DNA of 5,453 nucleotides. It comes from Lachnospiraceae bacterium. GTDB lineage: Bacteria; Bacillota; Clostridia; Lachnospirales; Lachnospiraceae. The translations under genes were made by a program, and so were the position numbers. Numbering within the stretch: position 1 is the stretch's first letter; each line of letters starts with the position of its first letter. Shown here one piece after another: positions 1-5,453 of this stretch. The stretch lies in the NCBI GenBank assembly GCA_022798035.1, contig JAAWLS010000174.1, positions 1-5,453 of the forward strand, in the 5' to 3' direction. The notes under the pieces were generated by a model, which had not been told where the DNA came from, made no database searches, and was given only the letters and a program-made list of their open reading frames with translations.

Positions 1-720
1 CTTTCCTATATCTGCTTTCAGGTACTCTACTGGACAGGAATGCGAGAAGGAGAATTGCTGGCGCTTACCGCTGCCGATATCAATCTCATGACAAAACAGA
101 TTGATATCAACAAAACGTATCAGCGTCTGAACGGAAAGGATATCACCACTCCGCCTAAGACAAAGAAAAGCAAGCGGAAAATTCCAATTCCCGATTTTCT
201 GTGTCAGGAGCTGCAAAACTTTATCAATACCAGATATATACTTGACCCTAACGAAAGAATATTCCCAGCTACCAAGCACTTTCTCTCTCACGAGATGGAG
301 CGAGGCTGTAAGAAAACCGGCATTAAGCGGATACGAATTCATGATATCCGCCACTCACATGCCAGTTTACTTATCAATCAGGGCTGTGATGCACTTATCC
401 TCGCTGACAGACTGGGACACGAAAAGGTATCCACAACACTGAATACCTACTCGCATCTGTTTCCGCACAAACAGCAGGAGCTTGTCAGCAATCTGGAACA
501 ACTTGCAGCAACCGTTGATGTTACACCCACACCGGAGCCGTCAACGGGTAACCCTCTACTTGAAACTATGGGAATTTCCTATGATGATGGCACGGCTGAC
601 AGTTTAGCTACTTCGGATACAGTATACGCCAATACAGGACTTCCATACGGACCGGTGCCACTGCCAAAGGAAACAGCACCAAGAAAAGTTATCCCTATGC
701 CCCAAAGAAAAGTTATTTAA
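1..720 (+). CDS. Tyrosine recombinase/integrase, C-terminal catalytic part (5' end outside window)
   Basis: Site-specific recombinase of the phage/ICE integrase (Tn916-Int-like) family, which integrates and excises a mobile element through a covalent 3'-phosphotyrosine intermediate. The reading frame is open from base 1, so the N-terminal arm-binding and core-binding domains lie outside the window; 239 residues are visible. Catalytic residues seen: box I Arg in TGMREGE (codon 43-45), a Lys-rich beta-hairpin (KTKKSKRK), the HxxR motif in HDIRH (His 340-342, Arg 349-351), the LGH histidine (418-420) and the nucleophile Tyr in NTYSHL (448-450). All expected residues are present, so the visible part looks functional. 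After the tyrosine there is an unusually long tail of about 89 residues, rich in Pro, Thr and Asp and ending in a repeated RKVI. The gene reads toward the 3' end of guaA, which suggests it is the integrase of an element inserted there. The exact subfamily cannot be set without the N-terminus. Confidence 0.93.
   Translation, partial: LSYICFQVLYWTGMREGELLALTAADINLMTKQIDINKTYQRLNGKDITTPPKTKKSKRKIPIPDFLCQELQNFINTRYILDPNERIFPATKHFLSHEMERGCKKTGIKRIRIHDIRHSHASLLINQGCDALILADRLGHEKVSTTLNTYSHLFPHKQQELVSNLEQLAATVDVTPTPEPSTGNPLLETMGISYDDGTADSLATSDTVYANTGLPYGPVPLPKETAPRKVIPMPQRKVI
681..716 (+). repeat. Two 12-bp direct repeats, AAGAAAAGTTAT, 24 bp apart
   Basis: AAGAAAAGTTAT occurs at 681-692 and 705-716, inside the last codons of the integrase, where it encodes the repeated RKVI. 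A shorter relative, AAGAAAAG, lies at 813-820. Spacing of about two helical turns at the end of an integrase gene resembles arm-type integrase-binding sites, but the repeat could simply be a coding duplication. The repeat is seen directly; the role is inference. Confidence 0.4.
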
Positions 721-721
721 T

Positions 722-808
722 TTTCCAAATACTATTTGGGAAACGCAAGCTTATAATAAAACGATGCGGAACAGAGTAGTTGCGTTTAGTAGCAAAATAG
801 TAGCATCG
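722..808. repeat. Repeat-rich element end: inverted repeats and a duplicated TAGTAGC
   Basis: Directly after the integrase stop there is an imperfect hairpin (722-743, loop ACT, one bulged G). It is followed by AAACGCAA (741-748) with its complement TTGCGTTT (780-787), CGATGC (762-767) with GCATCG (803-808), and TAGTAGC twice as a direct repeat (787-793 and 798-804). An inverted copy of ATAGTAGC lies at 860-867, across the guaA stop codon. No gene fits here. The density of short repeats fits a recombination end where integrase and excisionase bind, but no role can be proved from sequence. The 722-743 hairpin lacks a following T-run on either strand, so it is not called a terminator. Confidence 0.4.
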
Positions 809-810
809 CA

Positions 811-854
811 AAAAGAAAAGCCCGGGAACGCCCTGTTTATAAGGCTTCCCAGAC
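811..854 (-). terminator. Rho-independent terminator of guaA
   Basis: Read on the minus strand, GGGAAGCC pairs with GGCGTTCCC (one bulged base) around a 10-base loop (833-842). G-U and G-C pairs extend the base of the stem, and the run TTTTCTTTTT follows. It begins about 10 bases after the guaA stop codon. It lies on the presumed element side of the attachment site, so it may have been supplied by the insertion. Confidence 0.82.
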
Positions 855-856
855 TT

Positions 857-885
857 GTGGCTACTATTCGAACTCAATCGTCCCC
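857..885. other. Putative attachment site at the 3' end of guaA
   Basis: The 3' end of guaA is an established integration site for genomic islands and integrative elements in many bacteria. Here the last guaA codons (GAG TTC GAA) and a tandem TAG TAG stop meet a tyrosine integrase gene about 145 bp away that points at them. ATAGTAGC across the stop has an inverted copy at 797-804. The exact core and crossover cannot be set, because the other end of the element, which would carry the direct repeat, is outside the window. Confidence 0.4.
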
Positions 886-2405
886 GGCGGCTTCCCCGTA
901 CAATCATAAACCACCCTGTTAACCCCATTCACCTCATTCACAATCCGATTAGTCACCTTATTCAAAACCTCCCAGGGAAGCTGGGCCGCATCTGCTGTCA
1001 TAAAATCACTCGTATTTACCGCACGCAGCGCCACAGCATAGTCATACGTCCTGAAATCCCCCATAACCCCCACCGAACGCATATTAGTCAACGCCGCAAA
1101 ATACTGACCAAGGCTCTTGTCCAATCCGGCTTTGGCAATCTCTTCACGATAAATAAAATCTGCCTCCTGGACAATCTTCACCTTCTCCTCCGTCACTTCC
1201 CCTATAATACGAATTCCAAGACCCGGACCAGGGAACGGCTGGCGAAATACCAAATGTTCGGGAATCCCCAGTTCCAGTCCCGCTTTACGGACCTCATCTT
1301 TAAACAGCATCCGCAGCGGTTCAATAATCTCCTTGAAATCCACGACATCCGGAAGTCCCCCCACATTGTGGTGAGATTTAATAACGGCAGATTTCCCAAG
1401 CCCCGACTCAATAACATCCGGATAAATAGTTCCCTGTACCAGATAATCTACCGCGCCAATCTTCTTTGCTTCCTCCTCAAATACCCGGATAAATTCCGCG
1501 CCGATAATTTTACGCTTTTCTTCAGGTTCTGTAACACCCTTTAATTTATCATAATATCTCTGCTGCGCATTCACACGAATAAAATTAAGTTCATAAGAAC
1601 CATTGGAACCAAATACCGCCTCCACTTCATCCCCTTCATTTTTCCGGAGAAGACCATGATCTACAAAAACACAGGTCAGCTGCCTCCCAACCGCTTTGGA
1701 GAGCAAAACTGCTGCAACAGAAGAATCCACTCCGCCGGACAGCGCGCAGAGCACCTTGCCCTCCCCGATCCGCTTGCGCAGATTCTGAATCGTTGTCTCC
1801 ACGAAAGAATCCATCTTCCAGTCCCCACAGCACCCGCAAACCTTATAGACGAAATTAGAAAGCATTTTCATACCTTCTGCCGTATGCATAACTTCAGGAT
1901 GAAACTGCGTCGCATACAAATTCCGTTCCGGACAAGCCATTGCGGCAACCGGACACACGGAAGTACGCGCTGTAACTTTAAATCCCTCCGGAGCTGTCTC
2001 AATATAATCTGTATGACTCATCCAGCACACAGTTTTTTCTGACACTCCCTCAAAAATAACATCTGCTGCATTTATCTCCACTTCTGTGTAACCATACTCG
2101 CTAACCGGAGCTGTTTTAACCACGCCGCCCAGAGTATGCGCTATCACTTGCGCGCCATAACAAATACCAAGAATCGGAATCCCCAACTCAAAAATTTCTT
2201 TCTCATAACGGGGAGATGTTTCATCATAAACACTATTGGGACCGCCCGTAAAAATAATTCCTTTTGGCTCCAGATCTTTAATCTCATCCAAACTCACAGT
2301 ATATGGTTTTACTTCACAATAAACATTACATTCCCGCACACGCCGTGCAATGAGCTGATTGTACTGCCCGCCAAAATCAAGAACAATTACTGTTTCTTTT
2401 TTCAA
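864..2405 (-). CDS. guaA: GMP synthase (glutamine-hydrolysing)
   Basis: Cytoplasmic enzyme of purine synthesis that converts XMP, ATP and glutamine to GMP, AMP, PPi and glutamate. The protein is 513 residues, normal for the family. An N-terminal class I glutamine amidotransferase domain (about 1-190) has the nucleophile Cys82 in GICYGAQ and the His169/Glu171 pair in FHPEV. The ATP pyrophosphatase domain (about 205-400) has the PP-loop SGGVDSS (223-229), [10 protein letters not shown] (248-257) and the [10 protein letters not shown] segment (343-352). The C-terminal dimerisation/XMP-binding domain has [14 protein letters not shown] (387-400), [12 protein letters not shown] (452-463) and the terminal [10 protein letters not shown]. 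Translation starts at TTG (2405-2403): AGGAGG lies 8 bases upstream, and the predicted N-terminus [14 protein letters not shown] aligns well with the family. The gene has its own promoter and terminator, so it is probably monocistronic. All key residues are present, so an insertion at its 3' end has not damaged it. Confidence 0.98.
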   Translation of the reverse strand: MKKETVIVLDFGGQYNQLIARRVRECNVYCEVKPYTVSLDEIKDLEPKGIIFTGGPNSVYDETSPRYEKEIFELGIPILGICYGAQVIAHTLGGVVKTAPVSEYGYTEVEINAADVIFEGVSEKTVCWMSHTDYIETAPEGFKVTARTSVCPVAAMACPERNLYATQFHPEVMHTAEGMKMLSNFVYKVCGCCGDWKMDSFVETTIQNLRKRIGEGKVLCALSGGVDSSVAAVLLSKAVGRQLTCVFVDHGLLRKNEGDEVEAVFGSNGSYELNFIRVNAQQRYYDKLKGVTEPEEKRKIIGAEFIRVFEEEAKKIGAVDYLVQGTIYPDVIESGLGKSAVIKSHHNVGGLPDVVDFKEIIEPLRMLFKDEVRKAGLELGIPEHLVFRQPFPGPGLGIRIIGEVTEEKVKIVQEADFIYREEIAKAGLDKSLGQYFAALTNMRSVGVMGDFRTYDYAVALRAVNTSDFMTADAAQLPWEVLNKVTNRIVNEVNGVNRVVYDCTGKPPGTIEFE

Positions 2406-2413
2406 TGCTCTTT

Positions 2414-2419
2414 CCTCCT
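2414..2419 (-). promoter_or_regulatory. guaA ribosome binding site (fixes the TTG start)
   Basis: AGGAGG on the minus strand, 8 bases before the TTG codon at 2405-2403. No in-frame ATG lies at a suitable distance, so this site decides the start. Confidence 0.85.
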
Positions 2420-2423
2420 GTAT

Positions 2424-2461
2424 TTTCTGCCTCTGAACAACCCTGCCAAAGAACGCAGAAA
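2424..2461 (-). promoter_or_regulatory. Hairpin in the guaA 5' leader
   Basis: TTTCTGC (minus strand, 2461-2455) pairs perfectly with GCAGAAA (2430-2424), closing a 24-base loop region just upstream of the guaA ribosome binding site. The leader is only about 70 bases. It does not show the conserved core of a purine riboswitch and has no T-run, so a role in translation control is possible but unproved. Confidence 0.3.
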
Positions 2462-2480
2462 TTATCCTGTCTTTTCCCCT

Positions 2481-2509
2481 ATTATATAGAAGGTTGTTCG
2501 TATTTACAA
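2481..2509 (-). promoter_or_regulatory. guaA sigma-A-type promoter
   Basis: On the minus strand, TTGTAA (-35, 2509-2504) is followed by a 17-base spacer and a perfect TATAAT (-10, 2486-2481). Predicted transcription start is near 2474, giving a leader of about 70 bases. The -35/spacer region contains AAATACGAACAAC, which matches 11 of 13 positions of the Firmicute PurR box AWWWCCGAACWWT. The spacer octamer GAACAACC (2499-2492) has a perfect inverted copy in the leader (2442-2435). Purine-dependent control is therefore possible but not shown. Confidence 0.8.
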
Positions 2510-2665
2510 GAAAAACATCCCAAATACCTCCGAATTTTACGCTGGCTCATACTCCTGCAAACCCGCATGGCATTTGCGGCTGTAATGTCTACTCTAAGAA
2601 TATTCCAACTTCTTCTCTTTGTGAATTTATCTGCCTTATTACTCTCACACGTATTTGTATATCCA
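2510..2665. other. Intergenic region between leuA and the guaA promoter
   Basis: No convincing gene or strong terminator is seen. A small hairpin, CCGCA/TGCGG with a 7-base loop, lies at about 2563-2579 but lacks a following T-run on either strand, so the end of the leuA transcript is not defined. Tiny open frames on the minus strand are too short to call. Confidence 0.4.
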
Positions 2666-4666
2666 CTATTTTACTCCCTGGCAGCTATTGCGAAACTGCA
2701 CAGGCGTCATGTCATACTTTTTCTTAAACATACGGTTAAAATGCTCCACATTCTGATATCCCACGTTGTCCGCGACATTTTCTACCGTCATACTGGTATT
2801 CTTCAACAGGGTACGCGCTTTCTTCATACGGACATTTTTCACAATTTCCCCAAAAGTCTTCCCTGATTTCTCCTTAATATATTTCGATAAATAAGGCTTC
2901 GACAAATGCTGCATTTCCGCCAGCTCATCCAAAGTTACTGTCAGATAATGCTCCTGAATATAGTTCATAATCTCATTCAGCCGCTCATCCCGGCAATGTT
3001 CATTCTGCTGAATCTGTTCCAATTTATTGACCGCCACGCACAACGCTTCAATCGAAGAAGAAATGATATCTTCATCAACTCCGACGCCCCAGTACAAACG
3101 GTTATTACAGGAAATCCCCACATAAGAAACAGCCTTTGCCGAAGACCCTTTGGACATAGAATGTTCCTCATAAACAGACAATTCATAACTGATATTAAAA
3201 TATTGTTTTAAAGCGTTGCTCACCGCGTCAAGGCGGCCATTTCCAGTTCCGGTCACCGTCCGCGCCTGTCCATTATGAGAGATCACAGCTTCCGCCAGAA
3301 TACCGTCCTTCTGTTTAAAATGACACTCTGGTATCTGAAAATAAGGCATATTACTCACATAATGCTCCTCAAAAATCTGATATATCAATTGAGGAGAAAG
3401 CTCCATATGGCGGCGGTCAGAAACTCCTTTAATCGTATAGCCGACTTCTTCCCGCATCTTTTCCGGAATCATAATTCCATAATTTTGTTTTAAAATGTAG
3501 GCAACGCCTCCCTTGCCAGACTGGCTGTTGATTCGTATCACATCTGAATCATACGTACGCCCCACATCCTTAGGATCAATCGGAAGATAAGGCACTGTCC
3601 ATGACTTCGACAAATTCTGTTCCCGACAGGCCATACCTTTGGCAATGGCATCCTGATGGGAACCGGAAAAAGCTGTAAATACCAGTTCCCCGGCATAAGG
3701 CTGCCTGGGGGAAACCTGCATACGCGTACAACGCTCATATATTTCCGCAATTCTGGACATATTGCTAAAATCCAGCCTGGGATCCACGCCATGTGAAAAC
3801 ATATTCATGGCAAGTGTGACAATATCCACATTTCCAGTGCGTTCCCCATTTCCGAACAAAGTACCCTCAATCCGGTCGGCGCCGGCAAGTATTCCAAATT
3901 CCGCATCACAAATCCCAACCCCCCGGTCATTATGAGGGTGAAGAGAGAGTACCACATGGTCACGAAAATGCAGATGCTTACTCATAAATTCCACCTGACC
4001 TGCAAAAATATGAGGCATCGCATTTTCCACAGTAGTCGGCAGATTGATAATAACCTTTTTTTCCGAAGTTGGCTGCCAGATGTCCAGCACTGCATTACAT
4101 ACTTCCAACGCGTAATCAATCTCTGTCCCGGAAAAACTTTCCGGGCTGTATTCAAAAGTAAAATTGCCTTCTGTCTCGTCAGCAAGCTGTTTTAACAGCT
4201 TGGCTCCCTCCACGGCAATCTCCTTAATCTCTTCTTTGCTCTTTTTGAATACCTGCTCCCGCTGCGCCAGCGAAGTGGAATTATACAAATGCACCACTGC
4301 ATGGGGCGCGCCCTTTACTGCCTCAAACGTCTTACGGATAATATGCTCCCTGGCCTGCGTCAGTACCTGCACAGTCACATCCGCCGGAATCATATCCCGC
4401 TCAATTAAAGTTCTCATAAAATTATATTCCGTATCAGAAGCGGCCGGAAATCCCACCTCAATTTCCTTAAAACCAACTTCCACCAAAAGCTGGAAGAATT
4501 CCAGCTTTTCCTCCAGGCTCATAGGTTCTATTAAAGCCTGGTTTCCATCCCTTAAATCCACGCTGCACCACACAGGCGGATTAGTAATATATTCCTTCTT
4601 TACCCAGTCGTAGGTTACTTCCGGCGGCATAAAATATTGTCTTTCATATTTCTCAAAATTCTTCAT
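2666..4666 (-). CDS. leuA: 2-isopropylmalate synthase fused to a C-terminal AraC-type DNA-binding domain
   Basis: Condenses acetyl-CoA with 2-oxoisovalerate, the first committed step of leucine synthesis. The 666-residue protein follows the type-2 LeuA plan. The catalytic TIM barrel (about 25-345) has DLRDGNQ (37-43), metal-binding HPHND (243-247), [10 protein letters not shown] (272-281) and [10 protein letters not shown] (335-344). A linker subdomain follows. The leucine-binding regulatory domain (about 445-553) has [10 protein letters not shown] (472-481) and WGVGVDEDI (526-534). Instead of ending there, the frame runs on into about 105 residues of an AraC/XylS double helix-turn-helix. The first helix-turn-helix lies near 578-605 ([20 protein letters not shown]). 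The second lies near 625-658 ([14 protein letters not shown], then [16 protein letters not shown]). There is no frameshift or stop at the junction (about 554-562). The start at ATG 4666 is chosen because GGAGGA lies 7 bases upstream. The frame stays open up to 4717, but those codons lie in the leader terminator. The fusion suggests a leucine-sensing enzyme that also acts on transcription; that role is inference. Confidence 0.95.
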   Translation of the reverse strand: MKNFEKYERQYFMPPEVTYDWVKKEYITNPPVWCSVDLRDGNQALIEPMSLEEKLEFFQLLVEVGFKEIEVGFPAASDTEYNFMRTLIERDMIPADVTVQVLTQAREHIIRKTFEAVKGAPHAVVHLYNSTSLAQREQVFKKSKEEIKEIAVEGAKLLKQLADETEGNFTFEYSPESFSGTEIDYALEVCNAVLDIWQPTSEKKVIINLPTTVENAMPHIFAGQVEFMSKHLHFRDHVVLSLHPHNDRGVGICDAEFGILAGADRIEGTLFGNGERTGNVDIVTLAMNMFSHGVDPRLDFSNMSRIAEIYERCTRMQVSPRQPYAGELVFTAFSGSHQDAIAKGMACREQNLSKSWTVPYLPIDPKDVGRTYDSDVIRINSQSGKGGVAYILKQNYGIMIPEKMREEVGYTIKGVSDRRHMELSPQLIYQIFEEHYVSNMPYFQIPECHFKQKDGILAEAVISHNGQARTVTGTGNGRLDAVSNALKQYFNISYELSVYEEHSMSKGSSAKAVSYVGISCNNRLYWGVGVDEDIISSSIEALCVAVNKLEQIQQNEHCRDERLNEIMNYIQEHYLTVTLDELAEMQHLSKPYLSKYIKEKSGKTFGEIVKNVRMKKARTLLKNTSMTVENVADNVGYQNVEHFNRMFKKKYDMTPVQFRNSCQGVK

Positions 4667-4673
4667 CTTCCAT

Positions 4674-4679
4674 TCCTCC
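4674..4679 (-). promoter_or_regulatory. leuA ribosome binding site
   Basis: GGAGGA on the minus strand, 7 bases before ATG 4666-4664. It supports the [12 protein letters not shown] start over upstream in-frame ATGs at 4681 and 4717, which overlap this site and the T-box terminator respectively. Confidence 0.85.
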
Positions 4680-4701
4680 ATTATTGTAAAAAAGCAGAAA
4701 C

Positions 4702-4747
4702 AAAAAATCCTTCGCATCTACTATCCGAAGATAATAGAGACGAAAGA
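4702..4747 (-). terminator. Leader terminator (attenuator) of the leuA T-box
   Basis: On the minus strand an 18-pair stem with a single mismatch and a few G-U pairs (4747-4730 with 4725-4708) is capped by a TTCG tetraloop and followed by TTTTTT (4707-4702). The 5' arm contains CTCTA (4739-4735), which can instead pair with TAGAG (4775-4771) beside the T-box sequence to form the antiterminator. The two structures are mutually exclusive, as in classical T-box attenuation. Confidence 0.92.
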
Positions 4748-5046
4748 TATATTCATCATGCGCGATACCACTCTACTTCATGTTTCCATGCTCTCATCTG
4801 CACTCCATATCTATCCTGACAACCCGTTTTTCCGACAGCAGAATACATCCATTTCCATGCTTATCTCTGTAACGGGAGAACCCGTCCTGGCTTACTTCAT
4901 CCTAATTTCAAAATACCCATTCTCCTGTCTGGGCAGAACTCCTTCAGCCGGAAGCTCCAAGGCCAGTTCACTGCATCGTCACTGTCATCTTCCACCACCG
5001 ACAACTCTCTGTAAGCTCTTTTGCAGCTACTTTTCCTCTTCTTCGC
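4702..5046 (-). ncRNA. T-box riboswitch leader of leuA, tRNA-Leu specific
   Basis: This cis-acting leader senses uncharged tRNA and switches leuA between termination and readthrough. On the minus strand, stem I shows the AGTA of the specifier loop region (5031-5028), the AGAGAG bulge (5010-5005) and the GGTGGTGGAAG apical part (4999-4989). TGCAG then closes against CTGCA, followed by GAA-CTG-GCC-TTGGAG. The CTG at 4966-4964 is in the usual specifier position and is a leucine codon. The T-box sequence AGAGTGGTATCGCG lies at 4774-4761. Its TGGT (4770-4767) can pair with the tRNA 3' end ACCA, matching the A discriminator of tRNA-Leu. Terminator and antiterminator are as described in the separate terminator entry. 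The exact 5' boundary is approximate. Leucine specificity agrees with the downstream gene. Confidence 0.93.
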
Positions 5047-5060
5047 TTTTCACAGGTTTT

Positions 5061-5089
5061 ATCTTAACACAGTTCATTCTCCTTGTATA
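5061..5089 (-). promoter_or_regulatory. Candidate leuA promoter
   Basis: On the minus strand, TATACA (-35-like, 5089-5084, 4 of 6 matches) is followed by 17 bases and TAAGAT (5066-5061), with a TG one base upstream (extended -10, TGTTAAGAT). The predicted start near 5053 falls just before the 5' end of the T-box stem I, which supports the choice. The weak -35 would fit a promoter that needs an activator. No better hexamer pair was found in 5050-5187. Confidence 0.42.
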
Positions 5090-5090
5090 G

Positions 5091-5122
5091 TGATATATTT
5101 AATCATTTTTCTTGATATATTT
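5091..5122 (-). repeat. 10-bp direct repeat upstream of the leuA promoter, candidate AraC-type operator
   Basis: TGATATATTT (+ strand) occurs at 5091-5100 and 5113-5122, a period of 22 bp. The near copy begins 1 bp upstream of the candidate -35. AraC-family activators typically bind two direct half-sites about two helical turns apart, with the proximal one next to or overlapping the -35. This makes the repeat a plausible site for the AraC domain of the LeuA fusion. The region is AT-rich, so chance is a real alternative. Confidence 0.4.
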
Positions 5123-5177
5123 TAACTTCCATATAGAAACACGTCTTCTCTTATAATACAAAAATTTTTTCATTTAA

Positions 5178-5198
5178 GGGCTGCTTATTAAACAGCCC
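5178..5198 (-). terminator. Hairpin overlapping the spoIIID stop codon, possible terminator
   Basis: GGGCTG and CAGCCC (6 perfect pairs, 9-base loop) overlap the last codons and tandem TAA TAA stop of spoIIID. On the minus strand the following bases are TTAAATG and then a mixed A/T tract, a weak T-run. On the plus strand CTTTTT follows directly, so it may also stop transcripts entering from the leuA side. It probably separates spoIIID from leuA, but read-through is possible. Confidence 0.45.
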
Positions 5199-5448
5199 CT
5201 TTTTGATGAAGATATTTCTCTCTGGTCGCCAACCCACCCCGGATATGCCTCTCTGATTTATTTACATCCAGTACCTTGCGTGCCTGAGAGGCAAGGGCAG
5301 GATTAATCTGCACAAGACGTTCTGTCACATCTTTATGCACCGTACTCTTACTGATTCCAAACTTTTTTGCCGTCTGACGCACAGTTGCATTTTCTTCAAT
5401 AATATAATTGGCAATATTAACGGCACGCTCTTCTATGTATCCTTTCAA
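5188..5448 (-). CDS. spoIIID: Stage III sporulation transcriptional regulator SpoIIID
   Basis: Small DNA-binding protein of the mother cell that activates and represses sigma-E-dependent genes during sporulation. The 86 residues are the usual size for the family. The helix-turn-helix is clear: ATVRQTAKKFGISKSTVHKD (residues 21-40). It is followed by TERL, INPALASQARKVLD and the conserved ERHIRGGLATREKY basic segment (about 66-79). The start is a TTG at 5448-5446. It aligns exactly with the first residue of known SpoIIID proteins (M-x-x-YIxER), so a TTG start is likely. However, only five bases upstream are visible, so no ribosome binding site can be checked and an upstream start cannot be fully excluded. 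The gene lies upstream of leuA on the same strand, but a hairpin at its stop and the separate leuA leader argue against one operon. Its presence marks the host as a spore-forming Firmicute. Confidence 0.95.
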   Translation of the reverse strand: MKGYIEERAVNIANYIIEENATVRQTAKKFGISKSTVHKDVTERLVQINPALASQARKVLDVNKSERHIRGGLATREKYLHQKGAV

Positions 5449-5453
5449 CGAAA

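Noticed and set aside
855..1544. Long plus-strand open frame across the end of guaA
   Set aside because: Antisense shadow of guaA; no ribosome binding site and no recognisable protein features.
2406..2480. Purine riboswitch in the guaA leader
   Set aside because: The leader is about 70 bases and lacks the conserved purine-aptamer core; only a simple hairpin is seen.
2504..2530. GGAGG followed by ATG TTT TTC TTG TAA (minus strand), a four-codon frame near the guaA promoter
   Set aside because: It overlaps the guaA -35 and lies upstream of the guaA transcription start, so it would not be on the guaA transcript; probably chance.
2589..2666. 25-codon minus-strand frame starting GTG just after the leuA stop, with AGGGAG upstream
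   Set aside because: It is very short, resembles no family I recognise, and its AGGGAG lies at the leuA stop; not enough support for a gene.
2405..2866. Plus-strand open frame across the leuA end and the guaA promoter
   Set aside because: It runs through a clear promoter and antisense to the AraC domain; composition is not protein-like and no start signal is seen.
4667..4717. Upstream in-frame extension of leuA starting [10 protein letters not shown]
   Set aside because: These codons overlap the T-box terminator, its T-run and the leuA Shine-Dalgarno site; the ATG at 4666 has GGAGGA 7 bases upstream and gives the conserved N-terminus.
4758..5090. Plus-strand open frame in the leuA leader
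   Set aside because: It is the complement of a well-supported T-box RNA; its codons are explained by RNA structure.
1..5453. CRISPR array, tRNA or rRNA genes, insertion sequence
   Set aside because: No regularly spaced repeats, cloverleaf sequence, ribosomal RNA motifs or transposase were found on either strand.

Overview
The window looks like chromosomal DNA from a spore-forming, moderately low-GC Firmicute, most likely a Lachnospiraceae/Clostridia-type organism. The grounds are a SpoIIID-like sporulation regulator, a leucine T-box leader, strong Shine-Dalgarno sites, and GuaA and LeuA sequences of clostridial character. This assignment is inference; no species can be named from the sequence alone.

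Layout. Bases 1-720 (+ strand) hold the 3' part of a tyrosine recombinase that runs toward guaA. Bases 721-863 are a repeat-rich junction with a rho-independent terminator for guaA. Everything to the right is on the minus strand and is read from high to low coordinates: spoIIID (5448-5188), a regulatory region of about 520 bp, leuA (4666-2666), a 260 bp intergenic region with a near-consensus promoter, and guaA (2405-864). The integrase abutting the 3' end of guaA, a well-known integration hotspot, suggests that bases 1 to about 860 are the right end of an integrated element and that guaA carries the attachment site.

The main point of interest is leuA. Its product is a complete type-2 2-isopropylmalate synthase (catalytic domain plus leucine-binding regulatory domain) fused in frame to a full AraC-type double helix-turn-helix domain at residues about 560-660. 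An enzyme carrying its own leucine sensor is thus joined to a DNA-binding domain. Just upstream of the best leuA promoter candidate there is a 10-bp direct repeat, TGATATATTT, with a 22-bp period. This is the spacing and placement expected of an AraC-family activator site, so autoregulation is a testable idea. The transcript then enters a complete T-box riboswitch with a CUG (Leu) specifier, a UGGU acceptor-pairing bulge and a strong UUCG-capped terminator. leuA may therefore be controlled three ways: tRNA-Leu charging (T-box), feedback inhibition by leucine (regulatory domain) and possibly direct transcriptional action of the enzyme itself.

guaA is a normal, full-length GMP synthase with a TTG start, its own promoter and its own terminator. 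No leuB, leuC or leuD lies next to leuA in this window.
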